From Prillingera fragicola (Eukaryota; Basidiomycota; Tremellomycetes; Trichosporonales; Trichosporonaceae), in the NCBI GenBank assembly GCA_002335605.1, contig BEDY01000001.1, positions 1,302,001 to 1,366,000 on the forward strand: 64,000 nucleotides of DNA, given 5' to 3'. The notes beneath the pieces were generated by a model. That model was given only the letters and a program-made list of their open reading frames with translations, did no database searches and was not told where the DNA came from. A program made the translations under genes and the position numbers. Numbering within the stretch: position 1 is the stretch's first letter; every line of letters starts with the position of its first letter. Positions 33,320 through 45,571 of the stretch are shown in pieces.

Positions 33320-33723
33320 GAGGAGCTGTTGGCTGGATTGGCTCGATTTGAGGTATGCAGTGAGTGATAGCGAGAAAGCGTAGAATAGTGACGAACTCGC
33401 TCCCAAGTTGTCCACCACCCCAGGCTGCAGATGCACGGCCGCCCAAATGCTGCTGCTACAGGAATATGAGCGCCAGGGCAAAGGGACAGGGCAAAGGGGG
33501 CGGCGGCGGCGGCGAAGAAGGCACCAGCTGCACGCTGGCTGCAGCCACGCGGGGCGGGGCAGCGGCGGCAACACCCCCAAGCTGCAGCAGCTGCATGCAG
33601 CCCTGCAGCCAGCTTAGGAGGGCGGAGTTACGGAGGTATAGAAATAAACACGGACTGTGGCAGATTGTTTGGTCCACCGTACGCGTCATGTCCTGTCCCT
33701 TGCCGATTCAAGCCTACGACCAC

Positions 33724-33741
33724 CTGCTGCTGCTGCTGCTG
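33724..33741. repeat. (CTG)6 microsatellite
   Basis: Six uninterrupted CTG units in non-coding DNA of the KH-ITC1 gap. Confidence 0.8.
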
Positions 33742-34428
33742 CCCAGATCAACTTTTGTCTTTCGTCCGCTCAGCATTCTACATGGCCTCCAGTCCTCATG
33801 CATGGCGTCAGCGTCAATTCACACAGCAGGAAGCCTACTCGCACTGCTGCTAGACGCACCCAGTCTGTAATTTCCTGCATTGTGCTGTTGGGGCCACCAC
33901 TCGTTGCAGTAGTGTTGTTGCACCTCATCGCCGCTGTGCCGCCGCCACGCCCAGCGTCGGTCCAACCCAAACGCTCCGTCCCTCCATCTTTTCGGGCGCC
34001 CAAACCTCTAGCTATCCTAGATACCCTTCCCCACTGCAACACTGCTCTATCATTCCCATCGACTCTTCCCCACATCCATCCACTGCCCCAAAGCCAGCAA
34101 CAGCTGCACTCGGCCCATCCCGTCACGTCCTCACCTCGCCTCGTGTTGTCCCCGTGCAACCTGCCCACTTCCGGTCGGTTGGCTCTGGTGTCGCTGGTGT
34201 TTGCGTCGACACCCACGCGTTAGCTCTTGCCTCTCTCATTGCCACCCACACTCTCTCTCCAACATCTCTATACATTCAAATCACGCGACGCGTATCATTG
34301 ACGCGTGCCGTGGTTGTGGCAGCTCCGGAAGCGTTAAAATCGCACTTGGTGTTGGCCGGAGACGGTACTAGCCAAACAACACCACTCGTACCAGTGCTCG
34401 CCGCCGTCGGCGTCCGCAACGCCCCATC

Positions 34429-37400
34429 ATGCCGCTCCTCAAGCGCAAGCCCGTGCTTATGCACCCTCTCCCATCCCTCTCCGCCATTGTTCAGCCTGTA
34501 CACCCGCCGCAGGCCTCCGCTGGACAGACCTCCACTCCCGGAGCTGAATCCTCACCGAATGCTGTCCGGCACCCGACACCAGCCGATCTTGGTATCCCAA
34601 GCGACGGCAACGATGACGAGGAGCAGCTTGAAAAGCTGCTCACCGCATTAAACGATCCCACCATTGCTGCTGCCCCACCTAAACGTGGCCAGAAGGCCAA
34701 CGGCGTCCCCAATGGCACTGCCAACGGCGCCATCTCCGCCGCGCAGCAGCAGCTTGCGCCGGGCGCACCGATCCCAGGGTACCGCGTCAAGAATGTGGAC
34801 GTCTTCTACATCCCCGAGACGGGAGAAATGTTCCTTGACTATGAGTGCGTCGCGTGTGGTTCGCGGGCTTCTAGCTGACATTGCAGGTCATTTGCAGCGC
34901 GTCGCGCTTTCTACGAGCAGCCATTGTTTCAGTGCGAAGGTGGGTGTGCAAACTCTGCGCGTGGCTAATAAAATCTAGTGAGCGGCAAATCGTCGCTGTC
35001 ATACTTCAAGGCGCTCCAGAACGAGTCCAGGGAGGTCCGCCAGCTCCATGCCCGTTTCCCGAGGCAACTCAAGAAGGCCGTCTTGCAGTCTGTTCAGTTC
35101 CGTACGTGCCCGACAACCCTCGGGGAGGACGCTAATATCTACAGAGGTTGAGGGCAAGTTGGAAACCCTGGCCGACAAGGTCTTTGAGCGTTTCGTGAAC
35201 CGATTCTTTGACGATGAGAGTGAGTACCATGGTACTTCCCCGCGCTAACGTCTGCAGAGGTGTTTGTGGACGTCCAAGGTGACAAGTATCTCGCGCGCGT
35301 CGTGCGCACCTTCCCTCCCAAGAACATGGTTCTTCCCCCAGACGTCACCCCCCCCGCCTACCACTTCTACGCAACCGACCTGCACATGCCCAACGAGGAG
35401 GTGGCAGAAATCGACGACCCGATGAAGTACTTCTACCAGGTCCGCCTCATTGAGGAGGGCACCGACGGCGACGACGGCGACGATGTGGACGGCAAGGGCG
35501 AAAAGTGGCAGGGAAGCGTGATGGAGGTGCAGGCAGACAAGATCAGGTGAGCTGACGACTCTTGCGAGTATGCTGACGTCCAGCCGCGACCGTATCAACT
35601 TCTCTCGCGCCATGTTGAAGCGTTTCATCCGCGACTGCGTGCACCGCGACGCCGCCATCTACTCGCCTTGGATGGTGAAGAAGCCCGTCGCTCAGCGTTA
35701 CGGCCTTCCCACCGAGATGTCGGACCAGGTCCGCGAGGCGATTGCACTGTACCGCGAGCGTCAGATGGACAAGCGCAAGCGCGACCGCGAGGAGCGCCTA
35801 GGCATCACCCACAGCGACGAGGAGGTAGAGGAGGAGACGGAGAAGCCTGCCAAGAAGAAGAGGACAAAGAAGGAGAGGAAGGAGGATGAGAAGAAGGAAG
35901 AGGAGGAGCCCAAGGAGGAGGAGGAGCAGCACAAGCGGAAAAAGGCGACCAAGTATCCCTGTGAAGGTGAGCCTATCCGTGTCCGCAAGATGCTGACAGT
36001 CAGACCTCTTGGTCGAATTCTCACTGGAGCGCGACGGCACGGCTGGTCGAATCGAAGTCCGCCCCACGCCGAATAAGCAGATGCCGTTCGGCGAGCAGTT
36101 TGAGAAGTTTCTCATGTCGTGGAGCTTTCTCAACGTCATGGGCAAGCCCCTCGGCCTGTCTGCGTTTACGATCGACGACTATGAGCAGGCACTCTACCAC
36201 ACTGACCCGTATACGGCGCCTGTTCCTCTCATGGTCGAGATTCACGCGGTGCTGCTTAATGCCCTCATTCGCGATTATGCTGCAACCCGCGAGGCTGTCA
36301 GGCCACTTGCCCACTGTGGCATGGTTGTCGAGAACGACACGGATTACTGGGAGGGTACCAAGGGCGCCACAACGGACACACTCCGTCCTGTCGCCGTGCC
36401 ACTGGCCGAGACCTGGAAGGACAAGGAGCTCTCGTCGCGCGACAATCGCAAGGGCTGGGAATCAGCACTTGTGGGCATGTTGTGGGAACGCGCTACGCTC
36501 GACACGCTTCCGCAATACCTCGACAACATTCTGTATCTCACGTTTGAGGACAAGCCAGCTCCGACAAGGCCAACATGGTCTACTGGCCCAAGCTCTGGCG
36601 GCGGGCAGGTCGGCCTCATAGCTGCCAAGCCCGACAAACGCTACACATCGCTTCACTTTGTCCATAAGCTCAACATTCTCGCCTTCTTGATTGAGCTCGT
36701 CTCGCAGACTGCCAGCATTCGCGAGTTTATGGAGGACGCCACTTCGGCTCTCACCGAGGTGCGCAAGGAGCAGATTGAGGCTCGTCGTGAGTGGCGCAGG
36801 ATACGTGCCGAACGCGATGCTTTGGAGCCAAAGCCTGAGAAGCCCGGTAAGGAGGGCGAAGAGGGCGAGGGCGATGGTGATGTGACCATGGAGGTCAAGG
36901 ACGAGAGTGCCTCGCACCCAGCGACACCGAACGGTCACGCCAACGGCACTGCGACCAACACCGAGATGGACGAGCTCGAGGGAGGATCAATGATGGATGA
37001 CGCCCAGTCGCTGGGCTCATCACCGCTCTCGGACGCCGGAGCGCGCGCAAAGTCTGGCGTCTCTCGCCGCAAGGCGATGAAGGAGAAGGCAGAGGAGCGC
37101 GCGGCCGAGGAGGCTGAAAAGGTGGCAAAAGCTGCCAAGGAACGTGCCGAAGAGCGTGCCAAGAAGGCCGAGACCAAGCACGCCTCTGCCGAGAAGAAGC
37201 GCCTGGCGGACGAGGAAGAGGCTCTCGAGGCCAAGCTGCGCCAACTCGAGATTGACTTCCGTCGACACCTGTACACCCTCCGCACGCGTCCTCTTGGAAC
37301 CGACCGCTACGGCAACAAGGTGTGGTTCCTGGACGGCCTCGGCAGTTCGCCGTTGTATGTCGACGGCGGATCGAGCGGCAAGCTCAACTGGGGAACCGCG

Positions 37401-37808
37401 CGGCTCTACCTGCAAGGCGCCGACGACCTAGAGGTCGAGTTTTGCCGGGCTCCCGCCGAGCTGCCCGAGGACGAGCTTAAAGCACGCCGCGAAAAGGAGG
37501 AGGGCGAGTCTCGCCTTGCCCCCGGCCAGTGGGGCTTCTACGACACGCCCGAGCAGCTCGCCGAGTTTGTCTCATGGCTCAACCCGCGCGGACAGCGCGA
37601 GACGCACCTCGCGCGCGCGCTCAAAACATGGGGCGCAGAGCTTGAGGGCGGCATGCACCGCCGCCGCATCGCTCTCGGTCTCGAGATCGTGCCCGAGGCA
37701 GACAACGAGCCGGCGCGCCGTGTACGCCCCACGCGCCGCGCGGCCGGGGACGAGGAGCGCGAGGGATACCTTGCGTGGCGAAACCGGCGTGCGCCTGGGC
37801 GCGATTAG
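34429..37808 (+). CDS. ITC1: ISWI complex subunit ITC1 (WAC, DDT and WHIM domains)
   Basis: Start ATG 34429 (MPLLKRKPVLMHPLP), stop 37806-37808, about 1,000 residues over eight exons. The N-terminus is a WAC/Acf1 DNA-binding domain: VDVFYIPETGEMFLDYE, then CEVSGKSSLSYFKALQNE. A Lys/Glu-rich linker (KKKRTKKERKEDEKKEEEE) follows. The DDT domain is FEKFLMSWSFLNVMGKPLGL through LYHTDPYTAPVPLMVEIHAV. A long coiled coil (KMEKAEERAAEEAEK-like) leads to the WHIM motif TRPLGTDRYGNKVWFLDG and a C-terminal WLNPRGQRETHLARAL. Family knowledge: Itc1/Acf1 proteins pair with the ISWI ATPase to space nucleosomes and repress genes. Intron joins such as YPC|EDLLVEF restore conserved sequence. The ISWI ATPase itself is not in the window. 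Confidence 0.94.
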
Positions 37809-38078
37809 AGGAAGACGCAGAGGGAGAGAGGAGTATCGTGACGTGTGCATCCCATACCATATTGCATTTTCTTATCTTGTTTGGTCGCACAGAGGAAGCG
37901 GTCGTAGTAGACCGAATCATACAAGTCATGTATCCACATGAGTTAGCAAAGCAGTGAGCGAGCAATTAGCACTCAGTGTCTGGGGTGGCTGATCAGAAGC
38001 GTTGACACTCTTGGTTTGTCTGCGAGCGCTACTACTAGCGAATGGTGGTAGTGCTGCATACATGACAATCATGACAAA

Positions 38079-38760
38079 CTATGGCTTCATCTGCTCTGAG
38101 CGCGTCGTCAGTACAGTACATGACAAGGGGGGTGCGCAGAAGCAACAGCAAGCGGTCTGCCGCTAGACCAGCTACTCACCCGCATTGTGCTCGGCGAAAC
38201 GGGCACCAACACGCTCCGAGTGCTTGAGGAACTTGTCGGCGCAGTTCTGGACGCAGGTAGACTGGGAAAACGTCAGCTTGGGGTCCGGCAACGCAAGAAC
38301 AATGAGGAGGCGAGCTTGATGTGATGGAGCAAGGCATCACTTTCACTACTGCTCCGTGCCGCCGCTGGATGACTGCGGGTACGCTCCGCAAACGTCACAG
38401 AGTAGTGCGCTCGTCCCCCACAGCCCGTTTGTCCTCTTGCCACCGCAACCTACCTCGTTTGATGTCAATGCCTTGGAGGTAAAGTCCTGGGCGCAGGCGT
38501 TGAAGCACTTCTCAACGAGACCCGAGTAAAGGCGCATAAAGTCCTGCATCTGTGGGGTGTCAGCTTGTAATCTATATACATAGTTGGGGTTTGCGCTGTC
38601 CCATCGAGCTCGTGTAGAGGTTGTGGTTGAAGCTCGACCGGCTTTGACTGCTGCTCCGACGAGCTGCCACTGCTTTGCAAGATGAGGTACGTACCTGCTT
38701 GCGCTCGATGATCTTGGACATGTGCGCCTGCTCGCTGCTGTTGAACTGTGAGAAATCCAT
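38079..38760 (-). CDS. TIM9: Mitochondrial import chaperone TIM9
   Basis: Four exons give about 86 residues, matching Tim9 (87 in yeast). Exon 1 is [19 protein letters not shown]; exon 2 starts [20 protein letters not shown]; exon 3 carries [19 protein letters not shown], so both CX3C motifs (CFNAC, CVQNC) are present. The last join adds EQMKP and a TAG at 38079-38081. If the last intron is retained, the frame ends almost at once after two extra residues (stop at 38172-38174). Family knowledge: Tim9 forms a hexamer with Tim10 in the intermembrane space and escorts hydrophobic precursors to TIM22 and SAM. The first intron (about 140 nt) is long for this genome. The gene is divergent from IES2. 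Confidence 0.94.
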
Positions 38761-39276
38761 TGTGCCGGTGTGTGGTGTGGTGGGTTGGGTTCGTTGAGAA
38801 TGCAAAGGATGGTCGCGGTGATTGTTGGCTGCCCAGGCTGGATGATGTCTGGCCGTGCAGGGTGGGGTGGGTGAGCGGCGGCGAAAAATCCCAGTGGCGG
38901 TCAGGCAAACTGTGCTTTGGGTGGAGGGATCATGCAGTAGCATTAGGCCGCCGCCGTTTCGGGCAGCAGCCACCTGCAGCTACTGATTACGAGGGGCGAC
39001 GGGCTCTGCTTTGTGTCCTGCGTCTCGCAACTACTACACATAGCATTTCTTTCATTTCATTCACAGCGCTCATAACAACTGCTGCACGATCGAAAGGCTA
39101 TCACCACCACCCAGTCACCAACAAACCTACCTCCACTTGGCACGAGGTATCTCCGCGCCAAAGCGTCCAGCCAACGCACGCAGCTTTGATTCAACGACCC
39201 GCGCTGGCTCCCACACATCACTCCACCCGCGACCACCACAGCCTCGCATTCTCGCACCCACGCATCACACCGCACG
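38761..39276. promoter_or_regulatory. Divergent promoter of TIM9 and IES2
   Basis: 516 bases between the two start codons. CAC- and CA-rich DNA lies close to the IES2 start; there are no gene-like frames. Confidence 0.55.
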
Positions 39277-40545
39277 ATGCCTGCCATCACCGCTGCGTCG
39301 CGGCGCGCCAAGCGCGTGATTGAGAGCGCGACACCGTCGGAATCGAGCACGCGCGGAGATGACGACGACGTCGAGGTTGAGGAGGACGAGGACGAGGGCG
39401 AGGGTGAGGGTGAGGAGGAGGGCGAGGAGGAGGAGGAGGAGCTCGAAGAAGAGGAAGGTGACGAGGATGGGGCTGGAGAAGAAGACGAGCTCGAGAGCGA
39501 GGGCGACGGCATGGACAGTGAGTCGCCTCGGCGCAGGAGCTCTTGGCTTTGCTGACACGTCCAGTATCAAGCGCACCTCCCTCGGATGGAGAAGACTACC
39601 TCGAGTCTGGCGCTGTGACGCCCTCGGACGCACCTGCAAACAATCTCAAGATCAAGCTGCGGCTCGGCGCTGGCGCGACCTCGTCCCCAGCCTCGGGGCG
39701 GGGACAGCGTGCTGCGGCAAAGAAGGCAATCAAAAAGACCAAGCGCACGGCCAAGGAGGCCGAGCTGGGTGAGTGTTGGCTCATGTCGCCGCTGCTCTGC
39801 TAACATTGTTCAGGTAGCGACGAGGACGAAATGTTCGATGACGAGGACACGGGATCTCGCGCGACGTCGCCAAGCAAGATGACGGCCCGCCAGCGTGCGC
39901 GACAGAACAAGGACTTGCAGGAGACTCTCATTGCTCTTCCTGGTGCGTGCCCCCTTTATCTACTCTGACTAACATCTGTAGACTCGTTGGCAAAGATAAA
40001 GCCCATCCTGACCGAGGCCGAGCGCTTGCAGAAACGCGAAGAAATGGCCCGCCGGCGCAAGCGCCAGAACGAGCAGCGTCTCCAGGACGAGCAGGTGAGC
40101 CCAGCCGCCTTCCTAGCAGCTACACATACTAACAACGCAGGACCAAACGATCAACCGCCTCCTACGCGCGCAGACCGGCCGCTCACGCAGCAAGCTCGAC
40201 CACACGCCGCTCCCAGAAGGCGACACGGGCACGGCCGGGCTCGTTTCCGGCCGGGCATCCGGTGTCTCGTCGCCCGTCCGCCGCGGCCAGCCGACGTTTG
40301 ACGGGGTCCGCTACGTCTCCAAGCTCGAGGGCGAGAACGTCGTGCTATCGGTCGCTGTCCGGGCGGGACACGAGGAGTGGCTGGATCTTGGCAGCCGCGC
40401 GCCGAGCGAGGTCAAGCCTCCAGCAGTATGTGGCGTCAAAGGGTGTGGGCAGCTGCGCAAGTATCGCTGTGTAGCGAGCTTTGAGGAGGGAGGGTGTAGC
40501 GTTGCGCATCTCAAAGAGGTTGAAGCTCGGGTGCGCGCTGCGTAG
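39277..40545 (+). CDS. IES2: INO80 complex subunit IES2 (PAPA-1 domain, HIT-type zinc finger)
   Basis: Start ATG 39277 (MPAITAASRRAKRV), stop 40543-40545, five exons, about 355 residues. The N-terminal third contains a Glu/Asp run of about 50 residues, then basic sequence (KKAIKKTKRTAKEAE). The PAPA-1 region is KMTARQRARQNKD, followed by LTEAERLQKREEMARRRKRQ and INRLLRAQTGRSRSKLD. A C-terminal HIT-like zinc motif has CGVKGCG and YRCVASFEEGGCSVAHL. This order is that of INO80B/Ies2. Family knowledge: Ies2 binds the Ino80 ATPase and stimulates nucleosome sliding. Introns are short with clear CTGAC/CTAAC branch sites. Confidence 0.93.
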
Positions 40546-40852
40546 CTGAGAGCTGGGGAGGGAGAGCAGGGGAGAGATGGAGAGACGGGGGATATTTGTT
40601 GCCATTATAGACACATGTGAGCATCGCGTATCATGTCCATTTGTTGCAGTCGGTACAGCAGTGACTACTCAAAAGGAGGCAGTCAGTCACTCTCCCCAAT
40701 AGTACGGCAACGACTGGCCAACAATAGCATTGGCCATCACAAAGCTACATCCAGTATTGCCCACGCTCCTGCAAATGCCCGTGAGCTCGTGAGCCTCCAG
40801 CACTCTACACGCCGACGACGCCGCTTTGATCGGCCTCACCCGCCACAGCCGC
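40546..40852. other. Convergent gap between IES2 and DUF4870-like gene
   Basis: 307 bases between two 3' ends; no gene seen. Confidence 0.6.
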
Positions 40853-41763
40853 CTACTCTTCGTTGACCCACCGCTCCGCAAGCTCTCCAATGTAGGGGAA
40901 CCAATACCTTCCGAGCCCGTCCTGCGCGTCCTTCCATGCGCGATAGGCGGCGTACAGCGTCGCGCCAACGCCTGCGATCACGATCAGAGTTCGCAAGAAC
41001 GCAGGGAATGGGAGCAGGAGGTTGGTGAGGAGCATGAACGCCACGAGGGGCGTGGTGAGCAGTGCCGACTGGTAGGCGTGGAAGCGCACATAGTCGTTTT
41101 GTGTCTCGAGGATCAAAAAGGCGAGAGCTTGTAGAGTCAGTGTGTGCTTGTAGCTTTAAAGGAAACGTACCAGTGACAGGTCCACCGAGGTAAGCTGCCG
41201 CAGCCATGAGATCGACGCGCCACCCGAACCGGCTCTCCCAAGCGTTGACGCGCTCTTCGCCGCTGCTGGGCCCAGCTCCACCGCCGCCGTACCCAGCACT
41301 GCTTGATCTGAAACCGCCAGAGTTGGCACTCGAGCTGCCGTTGCCGTAGCCGTACACCTCCGCCTCGGGGTCGTTGCCGTAGCCTTGGGGCACGGCCGAC
41401 GGGTCCGCGTTACTCCCGCCCGACTGGTACGAGTTGCCGTAGCTCGACTCGCTGGGTCGGTGTCAGTTCAAGCTCTTTGGCGCTCGGCGGAGAGGAGGCG
41501 AGCCGAGGTTGTCTGATCGTCTGGACACGCATCACTGCAATGACGCCGCCGCCGTGTATGATAGGGGCTGGACGTACCGTGTAAACCAAGGCTTCTTGCC
41601 CTTGCCCTTGTTCTTTACAGCGGTCGACTCATCGGGGTCCTCCTGCGGGACGTCGGGCGGTGGTTGGTCTGGGCGCGTCAGTGGGCGGTGCGCAACCTGA
41701 GCCGTGGACGTGGACGGGAAGCGAGCGAGGAGTTGAGAATGACGTACAAGGTGAGAAGTTCAT
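40853..41763 (-). CDS. DUF4870/UPF0132-like small membrane protein
   Basis: Four exons from ATG 41763. The first coding exon is only 16 nt (MNFSP plus one base), joined to YQPPPDVPQEDPDE. The soluble N-terminal half is rich in Gly, Ser, Tyr and Asn (GYGNGSSSANSGGF). A membrane half follows: FGWRVDLMAAAAYLGGPVT, ALAFLILETQNDYVRFHAYQ, then two hydrophobic helices (TTPLVAFMLLTNLLLPFP and FLRTLIVIAGVGATLYAAY). The ETxNDYVRFHAxQS block is the hallmark of the UPF0132/DUF4870 family. The molecular role of the family is not established. Length is about 230 residues. It is divergent from the gene at 42431. Confidence 0.8.
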
Positions 41764-42430
41764 GATGGGCAAGAAGGAAGGGGGTGAAGAGTGTGCTGTG
41801 CTATGGCTGCTGCGGTGGGTATTGTTGTTGATGGCAATGCAGTGGATGTTACTGCGACAAGGTAGCGATCAAGAGAGCAACGGATGAAGATGGGTGGATG
41901 ACGACGAGGACGGTAATGTGGCGGGCTGGGCTGCCCAGGCTGCCCAGGGTTGATCCTCATGGCCGCGGCACATGGCTGCGGGATATTAGACTTTGAATTT
42001 GTTTCCGTGTTGTAATGCTTGATTAGGAAAGAATGTAATAACCGGCCCAGCCGTGCCTTTGAGCTGACCCTGGCTGTCAAAGTCTAGATTAAGAGTGGAA
42101 GGTGGTCAGGTGGTTGTACTGCCTGCACCAAGCGAACACCCCACAAGATGCTGTACCCGGGCTGCTGCTGCTAGGATGATGCATGCGTTGACATCCAGAC
42201 ACTGCTTGTCTTTACTCTTTCTCTCTAGACTGGGTCTCGTACCCATCCAACCCCCAGCCTGTGCAATAGAAATACAACTACCTCGGCACTCTTGGCCATT
42301 GCCACCTTCGCTACACCCGATTTGCCACCCGCCGCCACCACTGGCTGGCCGCCGACAGACGCAGGCCGAGCATTAGATCACAAGGCCGTTGACCGTTGCT
42401 AGACTCTTTGATACTCTACAGTCGCCCATC
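41764..42430. promoter_or_regulatory. Divergent intergenic region upstream of two membrane-protein genes
   Basis: 667 bases between divergent starts, without supportable genes. The half next to 42431 is C/T-rich. Confidence 0.55.
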
Positions 42431-43581
42431 ATGCCCCATCCAGTCACCCTTATCATTGGCACGACCATGGCGGTCGCTGCCTCAGGCTACGCCTTCAAAA
42501 AGGTACTCTCCAGCAGGATCCACTCCACAGCTCGGTGACTAACAACCCCCTGCAGTTCATCTACGACCCTCACCTGGCCCCCCTTGTCGAGGCGTTCATC
42601 GCAGCTCACACACCAGTGCGAGAGCGCCGCCGCCATCATGGCCACGCCTACGAGTCCATTGCCGTGCAAGGGCCGGAGCGCAATGTTGCCGAGGCGTCTG
42701 GTCGCAGCCCTGGCATCACCGCACCGCAACTGCGTCGACGCATGCGCCGCCCCTCGGAGATGTACGAGCTGGACGAGGGCCGCGTGATCCCAGACGAGCG
42801 CTTTGAGCCGCCGCAGTATGCTGTCCACAGTCCATCGCCAACCAAGCGTACCCGCCCACTGCCCCATTCACCGCCCTTGGTGTCGTTGGCGTCAATACCT
42901 CACTATGTCCTGCCCCGCATGCCCTCGCCTGTGGCACGTGAGCTTGCCCCCATGGCCGGCACGAGCAAGGCGCCGGTCGCCCGCCCTCTTCAAGTTGACA
43001 CGTCTGCCCAACCACTGGAGGAGGACTCGGCGCCGGCCACGGCTGTGCCCGCCACAGTCGCCAGAGAGTCGCCCGTCACCGCCCGGCCCCTTTCCCCCGG
43101 GTCGCCGGACACTATAATCGTCAACTTGTCCTTCTCTCCGCCGATGCACCCGGCCCCTCTGCAGCGCACAGGAGCCTCGACGACGTCACTGCTCGATTCG
43201 AGCGCTGCCGACTCGGACGTGGACCTCATCTCAGTCGCCTCGGGCACCACGACGTCATACATTGATGCCGAGTCATACACCCCTCGCACCTTGTCGCCGA
43301 GCACCACTGGCGGCATGTCTCCGCCCATTGCACTCAGCCGTACCCTGTCGGCACACTCCGAGTCGCCAGACTTGCTCTACCCTGGCTTGACTGTGGCAGC
43401 TAGCGGGAGCCAACAGCTTCAATTTCCCGGTGAGGGAGCTACAAGCCTCGGCATGGCGTACCTCTCTGGACGCCAGCAGCGTGGTCCCCAGAGCGTCAGC
43501 TCGTGGGCGGACGACGAGCACTGGCGATCTGGAAGCGACAGCGAGTGGGCCGTGCTCAGCGATGCCGGCGCGTCGGCGTGA
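42431..43581 (+). CDS. Unrecognised protein with N-terminal membrane anchor
   Basis: Two exons (42431-42502 and 42556-43581) give 365 residues. The N-terminus MPHPVTLIIGTTMAVAASGY is a short hydrophobic segment followed by KK, which suggests a signal anchor or signal peptide. The rest is rich in Pro, Ser and Thr, largely disordered. It contains an Arg-rich patch near 55-90 (RERRRHHGH, QLRRRMRRPSEMYEL), a basic PSPTKRTRPLP and an acidic Trp-containing C-terminus (SSWADDEHWRSGSDSEWAVL). No known domain is visible. The intron is well formed (gtactc...ctaacaa...cag). Function unknown. Confidence 0.65.
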
Positions 43582-43862
43582 GCGCCCCTTGGCACCAGGT
43601 GAGAGGCCAAGAACACGACTGCGTCGCCTCGCACCTGGTCATCACCGCCTATCTCGAACACCACTCCCGGTGTGCGTAAAATGTCTTTCAATCCCATCTC
43701 ATCCCATCTGTTACACCCTCCGTTGTGCCACTAGTGGCTCTGCTGCCACATCCATACCACCTTGTATCGCTATCCCCTGTTGCTGAAGCTATGCTCGTAC
43801 AACATGCGTTTCTGGATACTGATATACATATTTCTAACTGCTAACTTTAAGACGGCAGCAAG

Positions 43863-45571
43863 CTAGTGAGCACGTTGGGGCCGCAGTGTGGAAGGATAGA
43901 GTCCAAGGACGTTTTGAAATGGGCCGACACTAATGTCGACCTGTTCTTGAGCGTGCTCACTCTCCTCGGCATCTTCGTTATTGTCCTCTTCGCTGTCCTC
44001 GGCCTTGACCTCATCAGTTTTCAACGTCACCCCAGCTCTTTTCTCGTCACCAACTCTGAGGCTCTCTTTCCACCTCTCCTGGGCCAGGATCCACTCGTCT
44101 GAATGCCCCTCAACCCCCCGAGCCCCAGTCACCTCGGCATCCGCATTGAGCCAAGAAACTGTCTCAGCGACAAAGACACGTTCCCGCTCAGGACCCATGA
44201 AATGCGTCAACCGTCCGTGGCCCTTTTCCTCCACCGTCTCGTCGTACAGCTCCCACATACGCGACGATGGCGGGAGGTACGCAGTGGCAGAAAGAACACG
44301 CGCGACGGCCATTGATTGATATTCGAAAAAACTAAACGCAGCCGTCCCGACGCTCACGCCGAGGAAACACAGCGTCGGGTCTGGAATGTAAAATGTGTCG
44401 CGGTAAAGGTTGTGCACGGATTTGCCGTCTGTTACGAGCTGGGTCGACTTTGCTGCTGCCGGGGGCGGGAGGGTGTCGTGGTGATGCTCGGGGAGAAAGG
44501 GATAGCTGTACTGATAGCCCGTCGCGAAGAGGACCAAGCTGATGTTGGAGAGGGTGCTGCCGTCAACGAGCTGGACGATGCCGGATTCAATGTCCCCGGG
44601 GCTGTGTGGGTGCAGAAACTGCTTGATCTCGGGAACCACGGTGGCGTTTGCTGGGAGGAGGCCGCGCTGTCTCACCCTCAGAGCGGCGTAGGCGTCCTCA
44701 GCTTCCGGGAGGCGTTTGGCCGCCACGTAAATGATGCTAGCGTGGGGTACAAGATCACGCGCAATGTCGACGCCGCTGGTGCCCGCGCCAACGATGAGAA
44801 TGTTTTGGCTGGCGTATGGCTGCGGGAGGCGATAGGCGCTTGAATGGATGATGGACTCGGGCCAGCGGCGGGCCCATTCTGACGCGCCGGGGAGAGGGGG
44901 CATGTACGGTGCGTTGTAGTGACCTGTAGCTACTATGAGGGCGTCAAAGTCCTGCCATCAGCTGGGGGACGGTTGGAGGAAGCCCACCTCGGTCCAGAAT
45001 GTCTCGGTGGGTTCGATTTTGTGAAGTGTCAAACGCCACTCTCCCGTGGGGAGCTTTTGGGCATTCTCGACCCGTGTATTGAAAGAGATGTTGGCAACTA
45101 GGGAGAAGTGCTCAGCGTACCCGTGGAGGTAAACTGCTAGCTCATGGTGCGGAACGGTGTCAGGTGTGCCAGCTGGATAGGGGTAATCTTTGAACTCCTG
45201 GTTAGCATCGTTCAACACTGGGTATTCACAGCCATGGTTGATGTGGGGACATTGTTCGACAAGCTCCAGTACACAGGATTCGGTGGTGAGAAGCGGTCTT
45301 TGTCTTCTTTGGACAGGACTCGTCCGTCCAAAGTTGACGTTACAGGCGTGAACGCGCCTAAGCTAGGTGGTGGGGTGGGTACGCCTATCGGTGTCCACTC
45401 TGGAGACCAATTCCATATTCCTCCTGTTGTTGACTGGCGCTCAAACGCCCGGACGGTTATGCCGGCGTCGCGCAGGTGGCGGATCGCCGGAGCGCCACTC
45501 GCGCCGGTTCCGATGACAGCAGCTGTCCCAATAGTTTTAGGAAAATGATAGTGTTCTGGTGTAGTAGGCAT
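43863..45571 (-). CDS. Flavin-containing monooxygenase (FMO-like)
   Basis: Three exons from ATG 45571 (MPTTPEHYHFPKTIG), introns of 32 and 36 nt, about 546 residues. The FAD-binding dinucleotide fold is AVIGTGASGAPAIRHL, with GGIWNW after the first strand, as in FMOs. A second NADPH site is ILIVGAGTSGVDIARDL. ALIVATGHYNAPYMPPLPG and LVLFATGYQYSYPF correspond to the FATGY region. The C-terminal 60 residues are acidic and look disordered (EDSEEDNNEDAEESEHA), an extension not usual for FMOs. Family knowledge: FMOs oxygenate nitrogen or sulfur centres using NADPH and O2. The divergent neighbour is a TauD-type dioxygenase, so organosulfur or amine breakdown is a reasonable inference. Confidence 0.9.

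Larger units (their letters stand above)
32909..34428. other. Long divergent intergenic region between KH gene and ITC1
   Basis: About 1.5 kb with no supportable gene. It contains a very G-rich plus-strand tract (33266-33319), a GC-rich patch near 33500-33560, a (CTG)6 run (33724-33741) and C/T-rich DNA leading to the ITC1 start. Both promoters and probably long leaders lie here. Confidence 0.6.

Noticed and set aside
39360..39505. GAG/GAA-type microsatellite near 39.4 kb
   Set aside because: It is coding sequence for the Glu/Asp run of IES2 and the acidic tract is a known feature of such subunits, so it is not treated as a separate repeat.
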